From the NCBI GenBank assembly GCA_050949175.1, contig JBMNFG010000011.1:310001-374000 (forward strand): 64,000 bases of DNA, given 5' to 3'. The notes under the pieces are model-generated. The model saw nothing but the letters and a program-made list of their open reading frames with translations, was not told where the DNA came from and searched no databases. Below are positions 15,917 through 25,774 of the stretch, piece after piece. The translations under genes were made by a program, and so were the position numbers. Each line of letters starts with the position of its first letter. The stretch's first letter is position 1. This DNA comes from UBA4971 sp900019985 (GTDB taxonomy: Bacteria > Bacillota > SHA-98 > UBA4971).

Positions 15917-17025
15917 TGTCTGAACCTACTGCAACTTGTGAGAAGAAGGATACTGTACCGGGACGTTCGTTTAGGATTCGGATTGAGAAACGGCTTGAGA
16001 CACCTGCCTGGTGGAATGCGGTTACACCTGTAATATCCATTGCTCTGGCTTTGCTCTTCGGAGCGATCTTTCTCAAACTCACAGGATATTCGCCAATTAC
16101 AGTATACAAAATAATGTTCAAGGATACGTTTGGAACCAGGTACGGTATTACTGAAACTTTAGTCAAGGCATCTCCCCTGCTCCTTTCTGCAGTTGGCGTG
16201 TCCATGGCATTCAGGATGCAGCTCTGGAATATCGGGGGCGAAGGTCAGATTTATATGGGGGCCTTGGCTGCATCTTGGGTGGCACTGACGTTTACCGGCT
16301 TGCCCAAATATATAATGGTCCCGGCAATGATGATAGCTGCTGCCGCAGCAGGCGGCATCTGGGCCTTCCTTGGCTCAGCTCCGAGAGCTATCTGGGGTGT
16401 AAACGAAATCCTTACCACGCTGATGCTGAACTATGTCGCCATATTCTGGGTAGAGTACTTTGTCTACGGGCCGTGGAGAGACCCGACAGCTTTTCTGTTC
16501 CCTCTCAGCCCTGTGTTTCCCAAGGCTGCATGGCTCCCAACCTTTGGAAACACCAGGATCCACTGGGGACTCATTTTCGGCATCATTGCTGCCCTGGGAG
16601 TAGGGCTTTTGTTGTCGAGGACCAAATGGGGCTATGAAATACGCGTTATAGGGGAAAATCCTTCCGCAGCCCGTTATTCGGGAATGAACATTTCCCGAAA
16701 CATAATCCTCGTCATGCTCCTTAGCGGGGCGATATCAGGCATCGCAGGAATGTGCGAGGTATCAGGGATTATCCATAGGCTTCAGGCTCAAGTCTCGACG
16801 GGCTACGGTTACACAGCGATTATCATCGCCTTCCTGGCGAAGCTTCACCCTATAGGCATAATTATAGTGTCTCTTCTTTTTGGAGGCCTTCTCGTCGCAG
16901 GATACTCAGTGCAAATCTATGGAATCCCGGCAGATATCGCTACAATGCTCCAAGGTTCTCTGCTGTTCTTTGTGCTAGGCGTCGAAGCTCTTGCACAGTA
17001 CAGGATCAGAGTGATTCGCAATTGA
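15916..17025 (+). CDS. Nucleoside-type ABC transporter permease (BPD_transp_2)
   Basis: A 369-residue integral membrane protein of the RbsC/LivH-type permease family in its BMP-transporter branch (NupP/YufP-like). Hydrophobic segments begin at about residue 37 (VTPVISIALALLFGAIFLKL). The region FRMQLWNIGGEGQIYMGALAASW and the EIRVIGENPSAARYSGMN loop are typical. The start is ATG 15916, overlapping the ATPase stop codon with GAGGAGGCG upstream; a longer in-frame extension to 15844 would lie inside the ATPase gene. It forms a heterodimeric channel with the next permease. Confidence 0.9.
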   Translation: MSEPTATCEKKDTVPGRSFRIRIEKRLETPAWWNAVTPVISIALALLFGAIFLKLTGYSPITVYKIMFKDTFGTRYGITETLVKASPLLLSAVGVSMAFRMQLWNIGGEGQIYMGALAASWVALTFTGLPKYIMVPAMMIAAAAAGGIWAFLGSAPRAIWGVNEILTTLMLNYVAIFWVEYFVYGPWRDPTAFLFPLSPVFPKAAWLPTFGNTRIHWGLIFGIIAALGVGLLLSRTKWGYEIRVIGENPSAARYSGMNISRNIILVMLLSGAISGIAGMCEVSGIIHRLQAQVSTGYGYTAIIIAFLAKLHPIGIIIVSLLFGGLLVAGYSVQIYGIPADIATMLQGSLLFFVLGVEALAQYRIRVIRN

Positions 17026-17070
17026 CTTAGATGATCCGACCTCTGGAGATGATTCAGGAGGTAATCACAT

Positions 17071-18006
17071 ATGACACAGACTACTTTTGGATTTATCACT
17101 GCAGTGCTCGCCGCTGCAGTTGAAGCCGGTACACCGATACTGTATGCCGCACTGGGAGAGATTCTTACTGAACGTGCAGGCATCCTAAACCTGAGCGTAG
17201 AGGGGACAATGCTGGTCGGAGCAGTCAGTGGTTTCCTTGCTACAGTGGCCACCGGAAATCTTGCTGCCGGGATACTCGGGGCTGCTATTGCAGGAGGCAT
17301 TATCGCAGCTATACATGCTTTCCTCTCGGTGACACTTAAGGTAAACCAGGTGGTAAGCGGATTATCTTTGTCCATGTTCGCTACCGGTGTCAGCGGTTAC
17401 CTGGGCAAACCGATAATCGGTGTAGCAGCGCCTGTCAGCTTCAAATCCATTCCTATTCCTGGACTTTCAAAGATACCCGTTCTAGGGCCGATGTTTTTCA
17501 ACCACAACCTGTTAGTATACGGCTCTTATGTTCTTGTAGCATTCCTCTGGTACTTCGTCTACAAGACAAGGCCAGGCCTGCACATGCGGTCTGTGGGCGA
17601 AAGCCCGCGAACTGCTGACTCTCTTGGAATTAACGTCTCCTTTGTTCAATATACCTACACGATCATCGGTGGGGCGCTGTCAGGCATCGCAGGCGCATAT
17701 CTTTCCCTGGCATACGCACCCAGCTGGATCGAGCAAATGACTGCAGGGCGCGGATGGATAGCTATTGCCCTTGTCATATTCGCTGTATGGAATCCCCTTC
17801 GAGCAATGATAGGAGCTTATCTGTTCGGCGGGATTGAAGCACTTGGATTCAGAATACAGGTGGTAGGAGCAACCATCTCTCCCATTGTGCTCAAGATGAT
17901 GCCTTACATCTTTACGATTGCAGTCTTGATAATCACGACAGCACGTTCAGCATCGTACAAGAACGAAGCCCCTCAAGCTCTCGGTGTTCCTTATGAACGC
18001 GAATAG
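17071..18006 (+). CDS. Nucleoside-type ABC transporter permease, second subunit
   Basis: A 311-residue membrane protein of the same family as the upstream permease (NupQ/YufQ-like). Family features are ALGEILTERAGILNLSVEGTMLVGAVSGF near the N-terminus and MRSVGESPRTADSLGINV in the cytoplasmic loop. A strong ribosome binding site (AGGAGGTAATCACAT) precedes ATG 17071. It ends the four-gene importer operon. A phosphodiesterase gene converges on it 37 bp away. Confidence 0.9.
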   Translation: MTQTTFGFITAVLAAAVEAGTPILYAALGEILTERAGILNLSVEGTMLVGAVSGFLATVATGNLAAGILGAAIAGGIIAAIHAFLSVTLKVNQVVSGLSLSMFATGVSGYLGKPIIGVAAPVSFKSIPIPGLSKIPVLGPMFFNHNLLVYGSYVLVAFLWYFVYKTRPGLHMRSVGESPRTADSLGINVSFVQYTYTIIGGALSGIAGAYLSLAYAPSWIEQMTAGRGWIAIALVIFAVWNPLRAMIGAYLFGGIEALGFRIQVVGATISPIVLKMMPYIFTIAVLIITTARSASYKNEAPQALGVPYERE

Positions 18007-18043
18007 AAAGACAGAATGAACGAACCCCTGCTCTGTTGCGGGA

Positions 18044-19654
18044 TCAGCGGTGGCGGGCAATTGCCTCTTCAAGGATTCTGCCCTGTGAATCAGCAGGCTG
18101 CCTTACATCTAATAGGTAGGATATGGTAGGAGACACATCGATGATGGCTACCGGCTCCTCAACAATAATACCCTGTCTTATGCCCGCCCCCGAGAAAAGC
18201 ATAAAGACATGGCGTGACGATAGGTCACCTGAATTATGATTCCCCCCTACCCGTAAGAAGAGATCCCTGTCGCTGAAGTGGAAGGGGGGTTTTGCCCAGA
18301 TGTACAAAGAGCCGAAATCAGGATGAGCCCCTGCCTTAGCAAGCTCATCCATGGACATATATCCCCCGAAATAGGGCTTCTCCTCGAGCGCTTTGATGAT
18401 CCCTTTATACTCGTCCAAGGCGATCTCACGCCTGAAATAGAACTGCAAAGAAAGATTTCCTCCTACGAGGACTATAGCTGTGTTTGGAGAGGCTTTTTCT
18501 CCTTGAGAAAGAACCTGGACAGTATAGCCCAGTGTACTCAATGTCTCCAAGACATCAGGCAGGCTTGTCTTACCCTCAAAGTGAGACATCCCGTGATCGC
18601 TTGTAAGGATAATTGCAGTCCGGTCCAGGATACCCAGTTCTCTAAGGGCATCAATAAGCAGTCCCAGCCCTGAATCCATGTATGCCAGCTTCTTGATGAG
18701 ATTCTCCTTCCATGCCTCGTAGCTGAGGGCAAGAGAGAAACCGTAGCCGATTCCCAGATTGTGACCGGTTGCATCCAGATCATCAGCATATATCGCCAAA
18801 AACCTGGGGATCTCAGGAACGATTACCTTTTGCCCATTTCCTGCGGCAACTTCTTCCTGCTTGAGGATTCGTATAGCTTCAGCTACCCTGGTATGCCATG
18901 GGCCGGAAGGCTGCACATATAGGTGGCGGGGGTTATCATGCCAGGTACCACGGCCATTAAGCGCAAACTGCTGGACCGAAGCAGACGAAAGGCCTCTTTC
19001 GGCTACAACCTCTCCGATGGTCTCAGACAGGTTCTCCCGATTCATCTGCTTTACCACGTTTTCCACAAGATCGTAATAAACATGGATATTGCCGTGGACT
19101 GCCGGCCAAGCACCTGTGACGATACTGGTTTGCATAGGGACTGTCGTGCCTGGAAATCCGTTGTATGCATTCGTGAACACGGCACCCCTTGACGCGAGGT
19201 AGTTTAGGGCCGGAGTTCCCGGCGCGCCGGGGGCGTTGGCCCATTCGTAATACCGGTAAGCAAACCCGTCCCAGTTTATATATATTACGTAAGTCGCACG
19301 TTCCGCGTTGGGACCTTTCCGATCTAAGTTCGCCTCTTGTCCGGCCTCATCTGTATCGCCTCTGTCTTCGGGTTCCAAAATCAGTCGTTGGTTTCTCAGT
19401 TCTTCCTTGGAGTTATTTGCACCTGCACCTACCGTACGTTCCGTGAACCTAAGCCCTTTTTCTGCGACCTGAGCAGCTTGGCTTGGGCTTACCAGGCCAT
19501 CATCATCCACTGAGCGCTCTCTGGGTACGTAAGAGGAGTACACAGAAATAGAGTGCCTGGAGCTAACCTTCAAACCGGGTTTTAGGCCGGTCAAGATCAC
19601 GCCGATTACAAGTATGAAAAGTGCAACGGAGAGTTTCAGTGTCTTTTGGGTCAA
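18044..19654 (-). CDS. Exported alkaline-phosphatase-superfamily phosphodiesterase/nucleotide pyrophosphatase
   Basis: A 536-residue protein with an N-terminal membrane anchor or signal (about residues 7-27). A low-complexity linker follows, then a type I phosphodiesterase/nucleotide pyrophosphatase domain from about residue 120. Visible metal and catalytic motifs are YINWDGF (metal Asp), AYNGFPGTTVPMQTSIVTG (nucleophile Thr), DDLDATGHNLG, ITSDHGMSHFEG and a late GGNHNSG. Such enzymes cleave phosphodiester bonds in nucleotides or lipids outside the cell. The nearby nucleoside importer makes nucleotide scavenging a plausible role (inference). The TTG start at 19654 follows AAGGTGA. Confidence 0.83.
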   Translation of the reverse strand: MTQKTLKLSVALFILVIGVILTGLKPGLKVSSRHSISVYSSYVPRERSVDDDGLVSPSQAAQVAEKGLRFTERTVGAGANNSKEELRNQRLILEPEDRGDTDEAGQEANLDRKGPNAERATYVIYINWDGFAYRYYEWANAPGAPGTPALNYLASRGAVFTNAYNGFPGTTVPMQTSIVTGAWPAVHGNIHVYYDLVENVVKQMNRENLSETIGEVVAERGLSSASVQQFALNGRGTWHDNPRHLYVQPSGPWHTRVAEAIRILKQEEVAAGNGQKVIVPEIPRFLAIYADDLDATGHNLGIGYGFSLALSYEAWKENLIKKLAYMDSGLGLLIDALRELGILDRTAIILTSDHGMSHFEGKTSLPDVLETLSTLGYTVQVLSQGEKASPNTAIVLVGGNLSLQFYFRREIALDEYKGIIKALEEKPYFGGYMSMDELAKAGAHPDFGSLYIWAKPPFHFSDRDLFLRVGGNHNSGDLSSRHVFMLFSGAGIRQGIIVEEPVAIIDVSPTISYLLDVRQPADSQGRILEEAIARHR

Positions 19655-19891
19655 CTGCTATTCACCTTAAAGAGGAATTGAGCGACTTTTTGACATGCTA
19701 AAGCCTTCGATGAGGAATTCGACAAGAGTACTGAGGTAACCTTGTTTTGCACAGTGTCAATACCTGGTTGTGCTGGGATTTGAGGAAGAATTCCATTGGG
19801 TTTATTCTAAATAGACTGCAAACACCTGTACAACAATACAGACATGGCAGAACGCCATGCCCGCAGCCTCCGCCATTAACCTTATCTTACG

Positions 19892-20701
19892 CTACTTGCC
19901 TGCTTTAATAAGAGGCAACATATGCTCGGCAGTTTTTCTAAACGCTTTTTCATAATCAGGCTCATGCAGGATTTCAGCAGATAAATAGCCTTTGTATCCT
20001 ATGTCTCGTAGCGCACCGACGATTGCCGGAAAGTCGAGACATCCGAACCCAGGCGCCCATCGGATGTTGTCAGCTATATGCACATGAAAGATGCGGTCGT
20101 GGGCTTTGCGAATGGATTCAGTAAGGTTGGGCTCTTCGATATTCATATGGAAAGTGTCTATGAGAAGGCCTACATTATCGTGGAATTCCTTTGCAACAGC
20201 GTATGCATCTCCTATAGAGTTTAACAAATCAATCTCATACCGGTTAATTGGCTCCAGCAGTATTCTGACGTCCTTCGGTTTGGCATAAGCCGAGATCTCA
20301 GCAAGTCCTGACTTAATATGCTTCATTGCTTCATCATACGGAAGGCCGTCTGACATCTTGCCCCGGATCAGCCCGACTATCACGTCAGCTTCGAGGACTG
20401 CTGCGAGGTCCACATGGGCCTTCAGCCTCTTCATTGCCCCTTCTCTCCTCCGGATATCCGGATGGGCCATGCTAAGCCCTTCTTTGTAAGCGGCCCCTGT
20501 TCCTAAGGCAGGCACTCTCAAATCATATGTTTCTAACAGCTTAGTGAGATTAGGCACATCAAGGTCAAGGGGATCGGCAATAGCAAGTTCAACACCGTCA
20601 AAACCTGCATCTTTGGCAAGCCGGACAGCATCTTCCAGAGAAATGTCAGCAGCAAGAGGTGTGGCCTTCGGGGTTGCATTCACGACAATTGCAAGTTTCA
20701 T
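19892..20701 (-). CDS. Sugar phosphate isomerase/epimerase (xylose-isomerase-like TIM barrel)
   Basis: A 269-residue TIM-barrel protein of the AP_endonuc_2/sugar isomerase-epimerase family. Motifs are DAGFDGVELAIADP, a metal-site Glu in RILLEPINRYE, LLIDTFHMNIEEP, IFHVHIADN and GYLSAEIL; the Glu/Asp/His/Glu set fits a divalent-metal hydroxypyruvate-isomerase or tagatose-epimerase-like enzyme. ATG 20701 is chosen because GGAGGGCTGCAAG precedes it and the protein then begins MKLAIVVN. The substrate is unknown. It lies downstream of a PfkB kinase on the same strand, so both may act on one sugar. Confidence 0.85.
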   Translation of the reverse strand: MKLAIVVNATPKATPLAADISLEDAVRLAKDAGFDGVELAIADPLDLDVPNLTKLLETYDLRVPALGTGAAYKEGLSMAHPDIRRREGAMKRLKAHVDLAAVLEADVIVGLIRGKMSDGLPYDEAMKHIKSGLAEISAYAKPKDVRILLEPINRYEIDLLNSIGDAYAVAKEFHDNVGLLIDTFHMNIEEPNLTESIRKAHDRIFHVHIADNIRWAPGFGCLDFPAIVGALRDIGYKGYLSAEILHEPDYEKAFRKTAEHMLPLIKAGK

Positions 20702-20822
20702 CTTGCAGCCCTCCTGACAACATCTTATTTCCACAGTAGACGCAAATTAATATTTCCCCACCGGCCTGTAAATCCCTTCCTTATCAATCACGAAAGATCC
20801 ATATGTCTGACAAGTGTTCACA

Positions 20823-21710
20823 TCAATTGCCTCTATATCGCATATCAATCAGTTCTTCAACCTCTTTCATATCTCGCTTAAAAGGCCCTTCAGCTTCCAT
20901 CTTCAAGCTGGTTACAGCCGCTGCCCAAATCGTCGCTTCTTCAGGTGGCCTATTGAGGCGGGCTGCCACATATGATGAAATGCAAGTATCCCCCCGCCCG
21001 CTTCGCCCCACCAGTTCCCTGGGATAGAAACCTGCCTCAAAGAAATCGCCGTCAGCATACACCAACAGCCCGTTTCTGTGCGTCAGAACTATCTCCTCAG
21101 GACCCATATCAGACAGAATCCGAGCAGCGGTAAAGATATCTTTATGTCCGGTAAGGAGTTCCGCCTCAACAGCGTCTGTCTTCAAGACATCTACCTTCTG
21201 AAGTATTCGTTCTTTTTCAGGCCAGTCAGCCGGCACCAGCTTGCCGTCATGGAGTATCCTGATATACCCCTGGACGTCAAGGGCAACTCGTCCGTTATTG
21301 GCCAGGAGGATGTCAATCACCTCTTCAGGGACTTCCCCGCGCATTGAAGCCCCAACCAGCACTGCCTTGGCAGAGATGTCTTTGACTTCTTCCGGTGTAA
21401 AAGGACCTGCTGTGCTTGTAACGTAAATCACTCGTTCATCTACGTTAGCAGTGGGGTACACCAAACGCAAACAAGTAGATTGCGGAGTGTAAGTTGCGTA
21501 TAGATCTACACCCAGCTCTTCCAGCTCATCTACAACCGCACGATCTTCCTTTGCCAATCGAGTGACTGCTGCGACTTTAAGTCCCATTCGAGCTGCAACG
21601 TGAGCTCCATAATTGAACGCGCCCCCGTTCACAAGCCTTGTTCCGGAGGAAGAGACAATAGTATCTTTTGTATAATGTCCTATCAAAGCAACATCATACT
21701 GCGTCTTCAT
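20823..21710 (-). CDS. PfkB-family carbohydrate kinase
   Basis: A 295-residue ribokinase-fold sugar kinase. The N-terminus (DVALIGHYTKDTI, then VNGGAFNYGAHVAARMG) is the sugar-binding region. The C-terminal anion-hole and catalytic-base motif reads GRSGRGDTCISSYVAARL, with GRGD in place of the commoner GAGD but the catalytic Asp kept. It would phosphorylate a sugar or sugar acid using ATP. It is divergent from the GntR gene and upstream of the TIM-barrel isomerase. Since the KDPG aldolase further along has no nearby dedicated KDG kinase, this protein is one candidate; that is inference only. Confidence 0.86.
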   Translation of the reverse strand: MKTQYDVALIGHYTKDTIVSSSGTRLVNGGAFNYGAHVAARMGLKVAAVTRLAKEDRAVVDELEELGVDLYATYTPQSTCLRLVYPTANVDERVIYVTSTAGPFTPEEVKDISAKAVLVGASMRGEVPEEVIDILLANNGRVALDVQGYIRILHDGKLVPADWPEKERILQKVDVLKTDAVEAELLTGHKDIFTAARILSDMGPEEIVLTHRNGLLVYADGDFFEAGFYPRELVGRSGRGDTCISSYVAARLNRPPEEATIWAAAVTSLKMEAEGPFKRDMKEVEELIDMRYRGN

Positions 21711-22024
21711 TCTTCGCCTTCACCCTCTCTAACCGGCAAGTTATATACTTTACATATCCTTACACATCGGTTTTTCCTCATAATGTCTTAGCCTGAGTAA
21801 GCAGATTCCCTCCCCTGCCGTATTGTTTTCTTCTAAGACTACCTCCGTTTTGTTGAGATTTTTCGTATATAAACCCGCGTACTCACCGACCCTTTGCAGG
21901 AATCATAGAGAAAACTACACAATAATCAGTAAAGGAGGAATCGGGTAAGTCAGGTAGAATCTATAATTGAATGGAAGTCATCAGACATCATTATGTCAAT
22001 GACAAGAGGAAAGGCGATAAGTGG

Positions 22025-22771
22025 ATGAATATGGATGAGGGCATGTCATTAACCTACAAACCCTTGTATGTTCAAGTAAAAGACAGACTACTTGAGATGA
22101 TAGAAAGAAAAGAACTGAGATTCGGCGAAAAACTCCCTTCTGAGCCGGACCTTGCAAAAATGTTTGGGGTCAGTAGATCCACGGTAAGAGAAGCAATAAG
22201 AGTCTTAAGCCAGGAGGGTGCAGTAATAGTTAGGCACGGACTTGGTACGTTTGTTGCAGGAAGTCAGTTTTATGTAAGAAGCGACCTCAGCACGCTAAGA
22301 AGCATCACATGGGCAATAAAGCAGCGCGGATGGACTCCGGGAACAATAAACGCTGAAATGTACGAGGATGTGGCTGACAGCGAGCTTGCGGAAAAACTGC
22401 AGATTGCGCAATCTGCACCTATAATCTGCGTAACCCGAGTCAGAACAGCAGATTCACACAAGGTGTTCTATTCCGTCCACAAGATGGCTAAAGAGCCTTT
22501 AGGCAACAAGATCCTCAAATGGAACATGGACGGTTCTTTCCTGGAATTCCTAAAATATCAGTGCGATATTGACATCCTATACGCAGTATCTACTGTCCTA
22601 CCGGTGAAAAAACCTGAAGAAATCACAGAGAAGCTGGGAATTGATCCTACCACACCTATACTTCTTCTCGACCAGATTCACTACGATGTAAGCAATAAGC
22701 CGATCTTCAGATCATACGATTATTACCGCACTGACATCTTCGAGTTCAACGTAGTAAGACGTATTAGATAG
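22025..22771 (+). CDS. GntR-family transcriptional regulator with UTRA domain
   Basis: A 248-residue repressor-type regulator of the HutC subfamily. The winged helix occupies about residues 10-80 (YVQVKDRLLEMIERKELRFGEKLPSEPDLAKMFGVSRSTVREAIRVLSQEGAVIVRHGLGTFV). The rest is the UTRA ligand domain (VTRVRTADSHKVFYSVHKMA, ending YYRTDIFEFNVVR). ATG 22025 is chosen because GAGGAAAGG lies 10 nt upstream; an in-frame ATG at 21971 has no such site. It is divergent from the PfkB kinase gene and precedes the next ABC transporter, so it probably controls one or both. Confidence 0.88.
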   Translation: MNMDEGMSLTYKPLYVQVKDRLLEMIERKELRFGEKLPSEPDLAKMFGVSRSTVREAIRVLSQEGAVIVRHGLGTFVAGSQFYVRSDLSTLRSITWAIKQRGWTPGTINAEMYEDVADSELAEKLQIAQSAPIICVTRVRTADSHKVFYSVHKMAKEPLGNKILKWNMDGSFLEFLKYQCDIDILYAVSTVLPVKKPEEITEKLGIDPTTPILLLDQIHYDVSNKPIFRSYDYYRTDIFEFNVVRRIR

Positions 22772-22991
22772 TATAGTCGCGGACTTGACAAAACCATTAA
22801 GAAAGGGGGAAAGGCCTCTAAACACGCGACACAAATATGCATACTACCTATCATGACGCAGTAAACACTTCTGCCCCATACTCACTCAAGGCTTGACGAA
22901 CTTAGGCATCATCAGACCGGGTGTGTTGCTTGTTCGGAAAGAAAAAGAAAGAGTATTCTCGAGATAACCTACAAGGGGGTTTTGAGCAGTC

Positions 22992-24002
22992 ATGAATAGG
23001 CAGCTTGTACGTGCGTTTCTAATCTGTGTCTGTGTGATTCTCACATGTTCCGTACTAGGCGCGTCCGCGTCTCCCTCAAAGACACTGCACATATTAACAG
23101 CACTCGATCCTAATGAGGCTAAGATCTACATTGAAGCATTTGAGAACGCCACAGGCATTAAAGTCGTTTGGGTTAGGATGTCAGCAGGCGAGTGTCTCGC
23201 AAGGCTTAAGGCTGAGGCCAGGAACCCGCAGTTCAGTGTATGGTTAGGCGGACCGAGTCCCGAATACATAGCAGCAACAAAAGAAGGGCTCCTTGAACCG
23301 TATCAGCCAAAGGGATCAGAGTTTATCCTCCCTGAGCATAGAGACAAAGACTGGCATTGGGTAGGTTTCTACTTCGGAGCTATAGGGTTTGCAAGTAATA
23401 CTGAATGGTTTGAAAAGAACAACTTGGAGTATCCTACATCCTGGCAAGATCTCCTGAAGCCTGAATTCAAAGGACAGATTTCTTTTGCATATCCGTACAC
23501 CTCCGGCACTGCCTACACTATCCTCGCAACTATTGTCCAGCTAATGGGTGAAGAAGAAGGCTTCAAATACATGGTTGAGCTTGACAAGAACGTACACCAC
23601 TACAACACGTCAGGTTCTGCATGCGTCACTCAGGCAGGCCTTGGAGAAGTCGCCATTGGGATTGCGTTCTCCCACGATGTAATGGCGAAGGGTATTTCCA
23701 AAGGATACCCTGTGGTATTGACCATGCCGTCTGAAGGGACAGGTTACGAGATAGGCGCTATGGCACTGGTTAAAGGCGGGCCTGAACCCGAAGAAGGTAA
23801 AGCCTTTATTGACTGGTGCATGACTACAGAGTGCCAGGATCTGTTCCAGGAATGGTTCCGTATACCTCTCAATCCCGATGCAAAGGTTGCTGAAGGAGCG
23901 GTAACCAGGGACGAAGTGAACCTCATTGACTATGACGATGTATGGGCCGGAGAAAACCAAGAACGTCTTTTGGAGAAGTGGAGAGACTTGACGAACAAGT
24001 AA
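22992..24002 (+). CDS. AfuA/FbpA-like ABC transporter substrate-binding protein
   Basis: A 336-residue exported binding protein of the ferric-ion/AfuA class. There is a signal peptide at about residues 1-27 (AFLICVCVILTCSVLGASAS); its Cys does not sit in a proper lipobox. The mature part begins KTLHILTALDPNEAKIYIEAFENATGIKVVWVRMSAGECLARL, typical of this family. Members bind Fe3+, 2-aminoethylphosphonate or hexose phosphates (AfuA of Actinobacillus). Position in a carbohydrate region next to a GntR regulator favours an organic phosphate or sugar over iron, but the substrate cannot be read from sequence alone. Confidence 0.86.
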   Translation: MNRQLVRAFLICVCVILTCSVLGASASPSKTLHILTALDPNEAKIYIEAFENATGIKVVWVRMSAGECLARLKAEARNPQFSVWLGGPSPEYIAATKEGLLEPYQPKGSEFILPEHRDKDWHWVGFYFGAIGFASNTEWFEKNNLEYPTSWQDLLKPEFKGQISFAYPYTSGTAYTILATIVQLMGEEEGFKYMVELDKNVHHYNTSGSACVTQAGLGEVAIGIAFSHDVMAKGISKGYPVVLTMPSEGTGYEIGAMALVKGGPEPEEGKAFIDWCMTTECQDLFQEWFRIPLNPDAKVAEGAVTRDEVNLIDYDDVWAGENQERLLEKWRDLTNK

Positions 24003-24025
24003 AGCGCGCGGGATGGTGAGGGTGA

Positions 24026-25774
24026 TTGACCGGCTTTGAGGCAGGACTTAAACGTCCTTTATACAACAGACAAAGGTCGACGGTTTTGCAGGAACCCTTG
24101 GTATTGCTTGTCATCTTATTGATTGCAGCATCCCTTTTCCTCTTCGTCATCTACCCTTTGTACTCAGTCCTTAAGACCAGCCTCATCCAAAGGGATGGAA
24201 GCATTGGCCTGGGAGTTTACAGTGGATTACTGGCAAAAAGCTATAACCGTCGCCCTCTCATAAACAGCATTCGCTTGGGAGCCATTGTTGCTGTCCTCGG
24301 CACGATCATAGGGTTCATATTCGCCTACTGCACTACCAGAGTAAACCTGCCTTTTACCGGCTTTTTCAGAGCGGTAGCGATGTTTCCTATGATATCGCCG
24401 CCTTTTATCATGTCCCTTGCAACGATAATGCTGTTCGGCAATAACGGCTTTATTACCAAAAAGATTTTGCGCGGAATGGTTAACCTTAAAATATACGGGC
24501 TGGGCGGCCTTGTGCTTGTGGAAACCTTGGCTTACTTCCCCACTGCATACCTGGTTCTATCCGGCGTGCTGCAGGCGATTGATCCTTCAATAGAGGATGC
24601 TGCCTGTGATCTCGGCGCGTCCTGGTGGCAGGTATTCCGAACTGTTACACTGCCCCTCGCCATCCCGGGGATCGCATCTTCATTACTTTTGATCTTCATT
24701 GAATCTCTGGCAGACTTCGGGAACCCGATAATCCTGTCAGGAGATTACCAGGTCCTGGCGGTGCAAGCCTACTTACGTATAACAGGCCTTTATGACTTGC
24801 CGGGAGGAGCGGCACTGGCAGTCATCTTGCTGGTGCCCTCACTCGTTGCATTCTTCGTTCAGAAGTACTGGGTAAGCAGGAAATCATACGTGACTGTTAC
24901 AGGTAAGCCTTCAGGACAGCAAATCAGTAGGAGCGAACCATGGGTGAAGACTGCAGCGCTCATTGTTTGCTTGGTTCTCACCGGTATTATACTCCTTTTC
25001 TATGGGACTGTCCTGGTAGGTTCGTTCATGACCCTCTGGGGTGTCAGTTACGATTTCACATTGGCCAATTACCGCCATGTCTTCGTTGTCGGCGGCGAAC
25101 ATATTAAAGACACCCTGTTCCTCTCGACTGTGTCTACACCCATAACAGGAATTCTGGCCATGATAATTGCATTCATAGTCGTAAGGAAGGAGTTCTTCGG
25201 AAGACAGGCTTTGGAGCTCACTTCCATGCTTACTTTCGCAGTCCCCGGGACTGTTGTGGGAATAGGATATATCCTTGCTTTCAACCAACCGCCGATAATG
25301 CTTACAGGGACTGCAGCGATCATAATAATCTTATTTGTCTTTAGGAATATGCCTACAGGAATCCAATCGGGCATAGCTGCACTTCAGCAGATAGATCCAT
25401 CTATTGAGGAAGCTTCGTGTGACCTTGGGGCAGACAGCAGCACTACTTTCAGGAACATCACATTGCCGCTGATTTCACCTGCCTTCTTCTCCGGACTGGT
25501 ATTCAGCTTTGTCAGATGCGTCACAGCCATCAGCGCGATTATCTTTGTAGTGTCAGGCAAGTGGAAACTGATAACTGTTGCAGTGTTAGGCTCTGTTGAG
25601 AATTCCGATCTGGCTCAGGCGGCTGCTTTCTGCGTCGTTATCATAGCCATGGTCCTCAGTGCAATAGGGATTATCAACCTTCTCGTGTATCAACCCTGGA
25701 AACGCGGAGGACAGAAACGCCTCAAAGAACCGACAATTTCGGGAGGAGCAGAATCATGGATCGGTACAGCGTAG
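24026..25774 (+). CDS. Fused two-domain ABC transporter permease (Fbp/AfuB-like)
   Basis: A 582-residue permease made of two fused BPD_transp_1 halves, as in FbpB/SfuB/AfuB. The first half carries its EAA loop at EDAACDLGASWWQVFRTVTLPLAIPGI; the second at EEASCDLGADSSTTFRNITLPLISPAF. About twelve hydrophobic helices are visible. The TTG at 24026 is the start, following GGTGAGGGTGA 23 nt after the binding-protein stop codon. The 3' end overlaps the ATPase gene by 19 bp, indicating tight coupling. Confidence 0.9.
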   Translation: MTGFEAGLKRPLYNRQRSTVLQEPLVLLVILLIAASLFLFVIYPLYSVLKTSLIQRDGSIGLGVYSGLLAKSYNRRPLINSIRLGAIVAVLGTIIGFIFAYCTTRVNLPFTGFFRAVAMFPMISPPFIMSLATIMLFGNNGFITKKILRGMVNLKIYGLGGLVLVETLAYFPTAYLVLSGVLQAIDPSIEDAACDLGASWWQVFRTVTLPLAIPGIASSLLLIFIESLADFGNPIILSGDYQVLAVQAYLRITGLYDLPGGAALAVILLVPSLVAFFVQKYWVSRKSYVTVTGKPSGQQISRSEPWVKTAALIVCLVLTGIILLFYGTVLVGSFMTLWGVSYDFTLANYRHVFVVGGEHIKDTLFLSTVSTPITGILAMIIAFIVVRKEFFGRQALELTSMLTFAVPGTVVGIGYILAFNQPPIMLTGTAAIIIILFVFRNMPTGIQSGIAALQQIDPSIEEASCDLGADSSTTFRNITLPLISPAFFSGLVFSFVRCVTAISAIIFVVSGKWKLITVAVLGSVENSDLAQAAAFCVVIIAMVLSAIGIINLLVYQPWKRGGQKRLKEPTISGGAESWIGTA

